DNA from: Lamellibrachia columna
Lineage: Eukaryota; Annelida; Polychaeta; Sabellida; Siboglinidae
Length of the DNA: 64,000 nt
Assembly (NCBI GenBank): GCA_963662155.1
Contig: OY759263.1
Coordinates: forward strand, 11,854,553-11,918,552
Direction: 5' to 3'
Positions 1-11,100 of this stretch are shown piece after piece. Position 1 is the first letter of the stretch; every line of letters starts with the position of its first letter. The notes under the pieces are model-generated. The model did no database searches. It saw nothing but the letters and a program-made list of their open reading frames with translations, and had not been told where the DNA came from. The position numbers and the translations under genes are program-made.

Positions 1-146
1 ACACAGGCACTCACACATGCATGCATGCACACTTGTATGAATACTCACATCATTCATGTGCACATTGACACAAACACACATACATGAGTGCACATCGACA
101 CACGCACACACATTTGTATGCACATTGACATGTACCATTGTTTCAG

Positions 147-271
147 GGTCCTTTCCAGCCACCATGCTGTCTCAGACCCCAGATGAATCTGACTCCGACA
201 TCGATGACCATGTCCCACTTAGGAAAGTCACCAAGAAGTGTACCATCGAAAGTGACAGTGATGACGATTGA
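147..271 (+). CDS. Last coding exon of an unidentified plus-strand gene
   Basis: A TTTCAG acceptor (141-146) precedes an open frame that ends at TGA 269-271. The tail encodes SQTPDESDSDIDDHVPLRK followed by a basic and then a very acidic end (ESDSDDD). The acidic Ser/Asp stretches look like casein-kinase-2-type sites of a nuclear protein, but this is only composition and I do not recognise the family. The rest of the gene lies left of the window. It converges on CLASP. An in-frame reading upstream of the acceptor is low-complexity CACA sequence, which favours an intron there. Confidence 0.5.
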
Positions 272-595
272 AGAGAGTCACCAAGACGTGTGCAATTGAA
301 AGTGATAGTAATGATGATTGAAGAAAGTCACCAAGATGTGTACCATTGAAAGTGACGATGATGACGATTGAAAAGCCACCAAAAAATATATAATTGAAAG
401 TGACAGTTATGTCGATTGAAAAGAGTCACTAAGAAGTGTACTATTGAAAGTGACTGATGACGATTGAGTAGAGTTATCAAGAAGTAACGATGTTGATGAT
501 TGTATCATTAGGAACTATATGATTGAAGATGACATTTATGGAAAAGTCACCAAGAAATTATGATTGAAAGCGACAGTGATGATTGATAAGGAATC
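215..595 (+). repeat. Decayed ~55-bp tandem repeat spanning the stop codon and 3' UTR
   Basis: Units resembling 'agtcaccaagaagtgtac' + 'attgaaagtgacagtgatga' recur about six times. The first unit is coding (KVTKK...SDSDDD); later ones lie after the stop and carry indels and stops. They look like former or untranslated copies of the acidic C-terminal repeat. Confidence 0.6.
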
Positions 596-846
596 GGCTG
601 TGAAATGATATATGCTTAATGGAGAAAGATATATATATATATTATTTACTTTAAATTGATCATAGAGATGATATTATGCTTATAAACCAAAATGGACAAT
701 TATTTTACGAATATGTGTATTCATTATATGCAACAATGTTAGTTTTCTGCTTGAAACATACTGTATAAATGTAATGTGGTTTTGTACAGTGCGTATATTG
801 TTATGCATGAATCCAGTACACTTAAATACATTAAATAATCTATAGA

Positions 847-852
847 AATAAA
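847..852 (+). promoter_or_regulatory. Poly(A) signal AATAAA of the plus-strand gene
   Basis: Canonical AATAAA about 580 nt after the stop at 271, in AT-rich sequence. A 45-bp minisatellite starts within about 10 bp downstream, so the cleavage site probably falls in the repeat. Confidence 0.45.
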
Positions 853-857
853 ACAAA

Positions 858-2625
858 CCCTAGCAAAATATTCTCATCAGTATAGTTGTATAAAGTTTAA
901 CTAGATACAACAAAATAATCTCATCAGTTGTATAAAGTTTAACTAGATACAACGAAATATTCTCATCAGTTGTTGTGTAAAGTTTAAATAGATACAACAA
1001 AATATTCTCATTAGTTGTATAAAGTTTAACTAGATACAACAAAGTATGCTCATCAGTTGTATAAAGTTTAAATACATACAACAAAATATTCTCATTGGTT
1101 GTATAAAATTTAACTAGATACAACAAAGTATTCTCATCAGTTGTTGTATAAAGTTTAACTAGATACAACAAAATATTCTCATTAGTTGTTGTATAAAGTT
1201 TAAATAGATACAACGAAATATTCTCATCGGTTGTTGTATAAAGTTTAACTAGATACAACAAAGTATTCTCATCAGTTGTATAAAGTTTAACTAGATACAA
1301 CAAAGTATTCTCATCAGTTGTTGTATAAAGTTTAATTAGATACAATAAAATATTCTCATCGGTTGTTGTATAGAGTTTAACTAGATACAATAAAGTATTC
1401 TCATCGGTTGTATAACGTTTAACTAGATATAACAAAATATTCTCATCGGTTGTTGTATAAAGTTTAACTAGATACAACAAAATATTCTCATCGGTTGTTG
1501 TATAAAGTTTAACTAGATACAACAAAATATTCTCATCAGTTGTATAAAGTTGAACTAGATACAACAAAATAATCATCGGTTGTTGTATAAAGTGTAACTA
1601 GATACTACAAAGTTGGAAGAAGGTTTGCGGACAACCCTAGCACCGTCCACAAACTTGTTCCAATTCCTGTCCATAAAAACTAGATACAACAAAATATTCT
1701 CATCGGTTGTTGTATAAAGTTTAACTAGATACAACAAAATATTCTCATCGGTTGTATAAAGTTTAACTAGATACTACAAAATATTCTCATCGGTTGTTGT
1801 ATAAAGTTTAACTAGATGCAACAAAATATTATCATCAGTTGTTACAACAAAATAGTCTCATCGGTTGTTGTATAACGTTTAACTAGATACAAAAAAGTAT
1901 TCTCATCAGTTGTTGTATAAAGTTTAACTAGATACAACAAAATATTCTCATCAGTTGTATAAAGTTTAACTAGATACAACAAAGTATTCTCATCAGTTGT
2001 TGTATAAAGTTTAACTAGATACAACAAAATATTATCATCAGTTGTTACAACAAAATAGTCTCATCGGTTGTTGTATAAAGTTGAACTAGATACAACAAAA
2101 TATTCTCATCAGTTGTTGTATAAAGTTGAACTAGATACAACAAAGTATTCTCATCGGTTGTTGTATAAAGTTTAACTAGATACAACAAAATAGTCTTATC
2201 GGTTGTATAAAGTTTAACTAGATACGACAAAATAGTCTTATCGGTTGTATAAAGTTTAACTAGATACAACAAAATATTCTCATCAGTTGTTGTATAAAGT
2301 TGAACTAGATACAAAATATTCTCATTAGTTGTTGTATAAAGTTTAACTAGATACAACAAAATGTTCTCATCAGTTGTTGTATAAAGTTTAACTAGATACA
2401 ACAAAATAGTCTTATCGGTTGTTGTATAAAGTTTAACTAGATACAACAAAATATTCTCATTAGTTGTTGTATAAAGTTTAACTAGATACAACAAAATATT
2501 CTCATCAGTTGTTGTATAAAGTTTAACTAGATACAACACAATATTCTCATCAGTTGTTGTATAAAGTTGAACTAGATACAACAAAATAGTCTTATCGGTT
2601 GTTGTATAAAGTTTAACTAGATACT
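858..2625. repeat. 42/45-bp minisatellite, about 40 copies
   Basis: The unit is like 'aactagatacaacaaaatat' + 'tctcatcggttgttgtataa' + 'agttt'. 45-bp units carry TTGTTG and 42-bp units carry a single TTG. Because both lengths are multiples of three, the minus strand gives long ORFs (LLYLVKLYTTTDENI repeats) that I regard as artefacts. A unique ~75-bp flank (1608-1682) reappears at the right end (2619-2693), so a whole block including its flank was duplicated. Confidence 0.93.
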
Positions 2626-2699
2626 ACAAAGTTGGAGGAAGGTTTGCGGACAACCCTAGCACCGTCCACAAACTTGTTCCAATTCCTGTTCATAAAATC

Positions 2700-3690
2700 T
2701 GACTCATTCGAAGATCTCATGCACTTGAGTAGTTGAGGCTTGAGAAGTGTTTATGACGTATTGCATGTGAACATTTCTCCAGATTTAAAAAATCACCTTT
2801 ATAATGTAATACAGACTTAACACTGGTACTCTATGATACCTGTTTGAGCAGACTACGGAGGTAGCAAGGGCTGCCAAGGAACAGCACCTGCTTTGAGGGA
2901 CAAACGTGTCCCCAGACAGGGAGAGATGTGTCCCTCAGACACGAATAGGTTTGTCCAAGGACACAGACAGACTTGTCTCTAGACCCTGACAGACATTTTC
3001 CCAGACACGGACTCTCAATGGTCAGGGTCTGATCATTAACAAAATTAATGTACAAGTACCTTTGAAGTTAGCTACAAATTACCTTTTTTGAAACAAGACA
3101 TTAATTTTTAAATGTTATGGGGCATTCCATGGTATTTGTGCCATGAATTATGAAAAAATTTGTTCAGATAATAGTTAATTTTTAGAAATTCTTATTTTTG
3201 CAGAATATATCTACAAATAATTATAGCATTTGCTTACATAAATTACGGAGAAAATAGTTGCATATGGGTCCACAACCACAACATATCACCCCACATTCTT
3301 GAACACATTGCTACAACAAATTAGTTGTCAGGATGCATTTTTAGCAAACACGAAAGGAGCTCCTTGAACGATATTTAACTCTGAAGACAACCTATCCTTA
3401 CAAAGTTAAGGTTTGAAGGAGCTTCTATATCTCACTGACCGCTTCAGGCAACGAGACCGTCCTATGATGGAGCTGTGTGAGCCATTAAAAAATTACGTTA
3501 CACCTTTTTCTTGGAAATTTTACATCCCCCACTACCCACACCCCACCCCATGTAATGCTGGACCAAACCAACTCTGAAATTATGTACCACTCAAACAGTA
3601 TCCCCCATTATGATCAATGGACTTAAGAAAATCACCTAATTGTCATATACTTGTGCCTTTGTTGGTTAATGAATGCTTTGAACTTTGACA
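2700..3690. other. Intergenic sequence without a recognised feature
   Basis: AT-rich, between the 45-bp and 40-bp arrays. A short stretch (2880-3010) has imperfect repeats around 'cagacacg', and 3520-3560 is C-rich. No convincing coding segment on either strand. Confidence 0.5.
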
Positions 3691-3697
3691 AGTAAGA

Positions 3698-4250
3698 TTT
3701 TATGTAACAGTATTGGAAACACACCCCTCCTGTAACATTTTATGTAACAGTATTGTAAACACCCTCCCGTAAAATGTTATGTGACAGTATTGTAAACACC
3801 ATCCCGTAACATTTAATGTAACATTATTGTAAACACACCCCTCGAAACAGTTTACGTTGTAGTCGTGTAAACACACCACTCCCATACCATTTTATGTAAC
3901 AATGTTGTAAACACACCCCTCCCGTAACATTTTATGTAACAGTCGTGTAAACACACCCCTCCCATAACATTTTATGTAATAGTGTTGTAAACACCCCTCC
4001 CGTAACTTTTTATATAACAGTATTGTAAACACACCCCTCCCATAACATTTTATGTAACAGTCGTGTAAACACACCCCTCCCGTAACATTTTATGTAACAG
4101 TATTGTAAACAAACCCGTCCCATAAAATGTTATGTAACATATTGTAAACACACCCCTCCCATAAATTTTATGTAACAGTCATGTGAACACACCCTTCCCG
4201 TAACATTTTGTGTAACAGTACTGTAAACACTCATCCCGTAATATTTATGC
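3698..4250. repeat. ~40-bp minisatellite, about 14 copies
   Basis: The unit is like 'cattttatgtaacagtattg' + 'taaacacacccctcccgtaa', with single-base indels between units. It is in the intergenic space downstream of CLASP. Confidence 0.9.
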
Positions 4251-4299
4251 ATAAACCCCACACCCTCTGACGTAATGTATGGTTGGTCCCTGTCAGGTG

Positions 4300-4556
4300 C
4301 AACTAATAGTAGAACTAGAGGACACAAAGTAACATTAGTGAAGGATCAGTGTGGATTTGATATCGAAAAGTACTCATTCTCATAGAGGACAATAAATGAA
4401 TGGAACAGATTATTGTATAAATGCTAACAGCGTGAATATTTAAAAATTTACAAATATCTTAGAAGGGCAGGTTACACACAGAAGAAAAATTTTTGGCCTC
4501 TTGATAAGCCAATGGCTTCATTGTCCACTCGCCATCTCGGGTAATCTTGTTAAATA
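4300..4556 (+). mobile_element. CR1-like LINE 3' fragment
   Basis: Plus-strand translation gives RTRGHKVTLVKDQC, FDIEKYSFS, TINEWNRL and YLRRAGYT with breaks. This matches the ORF2 C-terminus of the full CR1 at 52.9 kb (RTRGHEVKLVKDQCRLDI... RRAGYK). It is followed by the same 3' UTR ('cttgataagccaatggcttc') and the end 'cttgttaaata'. It is 5'-truncated and inactive. Confidence 0.85.
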
Positions 4557-4591
4557 CAAATGAGCAGCGAAAATGAGAGAAAGCAATGCGG

Positions 4592-4606
4592 TTTATTTTG
4601 TTTATT
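4592..4606 (-). promoter_or_regulatory. Two candidate poly(A) signals for CLASP
   Basis: TTTATT at 4592-4597 and 4601-4606 read AATAAA on the minus strand, about 500 nt after the CLASP stop (5110). They define a candidate 3' UTR of 5109 to about 4580. No nearer AATAAA was seen on the minus strand. Confidence 0.45.
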
Positions 4607-5109
4607 TTTCAGAACCAACAGCAATAACACGTTTCTAACCACCACAGTGCTACTGGGTAGCAGTGACCGATGTTGAGGTTGCAGTTTGGCTACAGGCCAG
4701 CAGGTGGGAAGAGCGATCGGTTCATCAATGCATCCCATAATAAGGTAAATTCTAAAACAAATTTCAATAAAACTTAGATTTGATTTGTCACCTTTGGAGT
4801 TCTTGAGAGTAGTTCAGCCTGGCTGATTGGTCTCTAAATTTAAATTATTGGCCCTTCTAATCAAAGCAATAGGTGGATGAATTTGTACACAAATCGTTAA
4901 ATACACATATCACAGCCAGTGCAACAACCAACATGCAAATTGGCCATGTCGGTTCAACGCGTTGTTTCACATATTGTCCAGCATGACAGCGAGTCACTTG
5001 GATGACATGGAGAGGTGCACGAGACCTGCTGTAGGAGAGAGTCGAGCCATTAGTTTGTTGGGTGGAGGGAAGTCATTCTGGTGGTAGATTCTCTTGTCTT
5101 TGTTTTGTT

Positions 5110-5148
5110 TCACGTTCCCCGCTTGATGTACACGTTGAGCAGTTTCCG
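5110..5148 (-). CDS. CLASP: CLASP exon 36: terminal exon with stop
   Basis: Encodes RKLLNVYIKRGT and TGA (5112-5110), matching 'MKLLNLYIKRAQ'. Acceptor TTCTTGCTGCAG. The Ser-rich tail present after IKRAQ in vertebrates is absent. Confidence 0.94.
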   Translation of the reverse strand, partial: RKLLNVYIKRGT

Positions 5149-8100
5149 CTGCAGCAAGAAATGGGACGGATTTCTAAAGCCTAGACAGCTTCGATCGTCT
5201 AGTTCTGATGGACCTTTTGTTCACAGAATACAAACCAGAGATGGGGTGATTACACTACATATGTAATTTATTACAATTATGATTAGGTACTGTTAAAATT
5301 TATGAGTATGATTACAGGTATGATTACTTAGGAAATTAGTGTAATAAAATACAATACTTCTGCATGTAATCATGATTACATTCATATATTGGCAAGAGAA
5401 AAAAACTAAAAACTAATGGTGATTGTAATAATAATTACAATTACTTGTGCAATGTAATTGAGTTTGATTACAATTACTAAAATATTTTCGATGATTACAC
5501 ATGACTACGATTACTGGGTATGTTTAATCCATATTTGGTACAAACTATTTTGGAAGAATTCAAACTACACTGTGCATCGTAAAAACTTTGTTTGACTGAC
5601 CTTAGTTTCGCTGACATGTTCGAGGTAGGGCTGGAACACTTCCTCGCCGACAGCCTCGTGCAGACCCACGAGGCAGTACACACTCGCCTTGCGCACGTTG
5701 CCAACAACACTGTCATAACCCTGGCAACACAAACAACACTGTCGTAACCCTGGAAACATTAACAACACTGTCGTAAACCTGGCAACACACACAATACTGT
5801 TGTAACATTGGCAACACAAATAACACTCGTAACTATGACAACATAAACAACACTGTCATAACCCAGGTAATACACAAGACTGTTGAAACCTTAGCAACAC
5901 AAATAATACTGTCATAACCCTGGCAACACAGACAACACTGTCATAATCTTCACAACACAAACAATACTGTTGTAACCCTGGCAAGCAACACAAACACTGC
6001 CATAATCCTGGCAACACAAACAATAAGTGTAAACCTGGCAACACAGTTGAACACACACATCACTGTTGTAACCCTGGCAACGCAAGTGACACTGTCATAA
6101 CACTGGCAACATCCCCAACACAGTTGTAACTCTGGTAACACCCAACACTTGTAACGCTGGCATCATACAACACAGTTGTAACCCTGGCAACACAAACAAC
6201 ATTGTTGTAACCATGACAGACGCAAACAACACTGCTGTAACCCTGACACCACAAACAACACCATTGTAACACAAATTAGCCTGGCAACACACGTTTACAT
6301 CCACCAGTATCAACTTAATAGCAGCTCAACACCACTCTTAACTTAATCTATGTGATTCCATCTGTTAAGATTGCTTAGAATGTCAACACTGTGTCACTGA
6401 ATGATTGCACAACATGACATGCTGTGTTGACAAAGTCAGGTCCACTGACAGAGCCACGTCCAATGACAGTCTTCCTCCCACAGGCAGGGAAAGGGAGGAA
6501 TGCCTGTCATAGTGCAGGCATCACTGGCTACTGGGAGTGGGGGAGGCTGTAGTCACACTGCCTCACCTTCAGTAGACCTGGGATGATCTTGCTCACAACA
6601 GTTGCTACCTCGTTTCCAGACAGTCTCTTTATTGTCTGCAAGCACAGGCACCTGTTATTGTCACATCACATTCTACATAACAACAATATATATAACTAAA
6701 AACAATATGTATAACTAGGATGTAATAACAACAATATATATATATATATCTATATATTTAACTAGGATGTAATAACAACATGTATAACTAGGATGTAATA
6801 ACAACAATATGTATAACTAGGATGTAATAACAATATATATATATATATATTTAACTAGGATGTAATAAAAACAATATGCATAACTAGGATGTAATAACAA
6901 CAATAGGTACAACTAGGATGTAATAACAACAATATGTACAACTAGGATGTAATAAAAACAATATGTACAACTAGGATGTAATAACAACAATATGTACAAC
7001 TAGGATGTAATAACAACAATATGTACAACTAGGATGTAATAACAACAATATGTATAACTAGGATGTAATAACAACAATATGTATAACTAGGATGTAATAA
7101 CAACAATATATTCAACTAGGATGTAATAACAACAATATATTCAACTAGGATGTAATAACAACAATATATTCAACTAGGATGTAATAACAATAATATGTAT
7201 AACTAGGATGTAATAACAACAATGAAATGTTTATAGTGACAAAATCCTCAGAAACCCCAGCTCAGAGACGAAATCCTTGAGGATGTTATCATGATCAAGG
7301 ATTTACAGAAGTCATCAGAGTGAGAGATTGCTGAAAATTTAAATTGGAAATACAATTTCGAATAAATATGTCTTAGGATAATAGCTACAGGGTATAGCTT
7401 AAGATAATTTTAAAGTGATGGGCAGTTTGTGCATAATACAATTTATTCCAAGTGGTGTGTTTTCTTCTGTCACTGAGGCCTTCCTCTGGGACTGAAGCCT
7501 ACCTCTTACACAGGGACTGAGGCCTACCTCTTACACAGGGACTGAGGCCTACCTCTTACACAGGGACTGAGGCCTTCCTCTGGGACTGAAGCCTACCTCT
7601 TACACAGGGACTGAGGCCTACCTCTGACACAGGGCCTACCTCCGACACAGGGCCTACATCTGACACTGAGGCCTACCTCTGACATCATATTGATGGATAC
7701 CAACTGCATGAGGTTCTTGCTTCTCTCGATGATGGGAATGAGGACTTGGATGATGCGAACGGGAGGAAGGGAACGCACTAGCATGGAGGCACAGTCCTCT
7801 GCCGCCGTCTTCACCTGGGACACATGACCAACACAACTGACTTGTCTGACCACAGCCTTAGACGGTTTGTCACCAGACATTTAGATGCAATATAATTCAA
7901 CACTTCTTATTAATTATTCTACAACACAATAGCCAAGGATCAATATAATCTCAATGTCAACATCTCTATTACTGTTATTTATTATTTCAACATTTTGCTG
8001 AGTTGTATCGTCTGGTGTCAGATTGTTCAAACACAAAGGATTAAAATGGCGAGATCTCTGCAGAAGACACAAGAATGCAGTACAGATTTATGAGTGTGAA

Positions 8101-11100
8101 CTTGCGAGAGAGAGTGTGCGTGGAGAGAGAGTGAACGGAGAGAGTGTATGGAGGGAAGAGAGTGTGTGGAGAGTGTGCGGAGAGAGAGTGTATGGAGAGT
8201 GTGCAGAGAAAGGGTGTACAGAGAGTGTGTAGAGTGTTCAGAGAGTGAACGGAGAGTGTGCAGAGAAAGGGTGTACAGAGAGTGTGTAGAGTGTTCAGAG
8301 AGTGAATGGAGAGAGTGTACGGAGAGTGTGCAGAGAAAGGGTGTACAGAGAGTGTGTAGAGTGTTCAGAGAGTGAATGGAGAGAGAGTGTACGGAGAGTG
8401 TGCAGAGAAAGGGTGTACAGAGAGTGTGTAGAGTGTTCAGAGAGTGAATGGAGAGAGAGTGTACGGAGAGTGTGCAGAGAAAGGGTGTACAGAGAGTGTG
8501 TAGAGTGTTCAGAGAGTGAACGGAGAGAGAGTGTACGGAGAGTGTGCAGAGAAAGGGTGTACAAAGAGTGTGTAGAGTGTTCAGAGTGAACTGAGAGAGT
8601 GTGCGGAGAGACAGAGTGTGTGGAGAGAGAGTATACAGAGAGTTTGCAGAGTGTGCGGAAGGAGAGTGTGCAGAGAGAGAGTGTACGGAGAGTATGCAGA
8701 GAAAGGGTGTACAGAGAGTGTGTAGAGAGTGTTCAGAGAGTGAACAGAGAGAGTGTGTGGAGAGAGAGTATACAGAGAGTTTGCAGAGAGTGTGCGGAAG
8801 GAGAGGTGTGCAGAGAGAGTGTACGGAGAGTGTGCAGAGAAAGGGTGTACAGAGTGTGTAGTGTTCAGAGAGTGAACGGAGAGTGTGCGGAGAGACAGAG
8901 TGTGTGGAGAGAGAGTATACAGAGAGTTTGCAGAGAGTGTGCGAAAGGAGAGTGTGCAGAGAGAGAGTGTACGGAGAGTGTGCAGAGAAAGGGTGTACAG
9001 AGAGTGTGTAGAGAGTGTTCAGAGAGTGAACGGAGAGAGAGTGTGTGGAGAGACAGAGTGTGTGGAGAGAGAGTATACAGAGTTTGCAGAGTGTGCGGAG
9101 GGAGAGTGTGCAGAGAGTGTGCAGAGAGAGAGTGTACGGAGAGTGAATGGAAAGATAATGTACAGAGAGAGAGTGTATGGAGAGTGTGCGGAGACAGTGT
9201 GCGGAGAGAGAGTGTGTGGAGTGTGCACAGAGAGAGTGTGCGGAGAGTGCAGAGAGTGTACAGAGAGAAAGTGTGCAGAGAGAGTGTACGCAGACAGTGT
9301 ATGGAGAGAGTGTACGGAGAGTGTGTGGAGAGAGTGTGTACAGAGAGAATGTGTGGAGTGTACGGAGTGTAGAGAGTGTGCGGAGAGAGAGTGTACGGAG
9401 AGTGTACAGAGAGAGTGTATGGGTGTATGTCGGAAATGTAATAGACGGGACGTACACAAGAGGAACAACTTGGCTTTTTCTGGAGACTCTACAAGGAAGT
9501 CATTAAGCTCACTAAAATCATACGTCACGTATTTTGATCGAATGAACCTTGTCCTGCGATGGAAAGCAAATGTCCTGCATTTTTGTGGAATTGACGTTTT
9601 GCAATATGCAATTTTGTTCCAATTGGCCTAGAGCACTCCAAAAACTATAAATGATATTAAACGTAGTCTGGGCATTTCTGCCATTTATGATGGAAACCAG
9701 TTATTAATTGCATTATATGACTGCATTTGAGCTAACATGGTAGAACCTGGTATAATATGATTGACTTTCCATGTTAGTACATAACTAATCCTGCAACATG
9801 CAATATAACTACTTGTGTCGTTACCCTCAGATTGCAGTCCAAATGCATCTGAAAAATGTTCTCGATGATATCATGCGCATATTCCGAAAGGCTACTGATG
9901 GCGCCACTGTAGTGTGGTTGTCGTAGCAACTCAGTGATCGTCTGCAGCGTGAGCACGCGAGTCTTGTCCTGTGGACAAACAATGAACACATTGTAGGTGG
10001 GTAGTGTGGTGGTCACGCAGGTGAAAGGGGCGCAATCTCTTGCTGGTACATAGCCTAGCAAGGAATAGAAGGTCACTGGAAAACGTAAATTTTGCTATCA
10101 TTTCAAGATTTATTTTTTAACCGTGCTTTAGCTCCTTAGCGTATTAATCCATCTGTAGACAATTTTAACATTATATATAGATTTTGAGATTGCATAACCT
10201 GCATAACCTTTGACGTGCCTCTTATCTCCAGACCCGTGCACCTAATGCCATAGCTTTCAGTATTCTCAGCCATTTTCAGTATTTTTAATTGACTTTCGGT
10301 AACACAAAAAATACACCCGTGTTCGCACACAAACTGTGCTATAATTCATTATTTTAAACACGTCATTATTAAGAAAACGCAAAATACAATTTTCTTAAAT
10401 ATTTTTTTTCAAAGAAATGTATTCGTAACTTTAACATGCACGATTCCGTAACAAAATGAATGAAAGCGTATTTCTGTGTTTGCCATTAGATTCTGCAAAT
10501 CTGAGGGTGCACAGGTCTGTATCTCGGATTTCCGAGAATTTAGGCGCACTACAAATTTGTATTATTATAAATGTTACATCGGTGCTGTCGAGGATCTGTA
10601 GGAGACACATGATGGTGTTGGGCAGGTACGTGTCATCCGCGATACACTGCTGGGACAACTTGACAAGTGCCTCACATAGGTTCTGACGCACTTTGTCACC
10701 ACTGTCAAATAAGTGACATGCATTGACGTAGAGAACATTCAATGACAATGATTGTGACTATGCAAGACATTCAATGATATTGATTGTGACTATGCAAGAC
10801 ATTCAATGATATTGATTGTCACTATGCAAGACATTCAATGATAGTTATTGTCACTATGCAAGACATTCAATGATACTGATTGTCACTATGCAAGACATTC
10901 AATGATAGTGATTGTCACTATGCAAGATATTCAGTGATAGACAAGACATTCAACGCTTGTGACTATGATTATACAAGACATTGAATGACTGTGATAGTGA
11001 TTACACAAGACATTCAATTACCATGATTGTGATTATACAAAACATTTTTGTTCACCCCACTTTCGGATGAAACACTAAAAGCTATTGGTCCCTTCTACCT

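Noticed and set aside
860..2584. LLYLVKLYTTTDENI repeat proteins
   Set aside because: Products of a 42/45-bp minisatellite, with period divisible by three.
8027..9631. Long ORFs (476, 257 and 248 codons) in both strands
   Set aside because: Low-complexity GAGAGTGTG repeat lying in a CLASP intron; no domain-like sequence.
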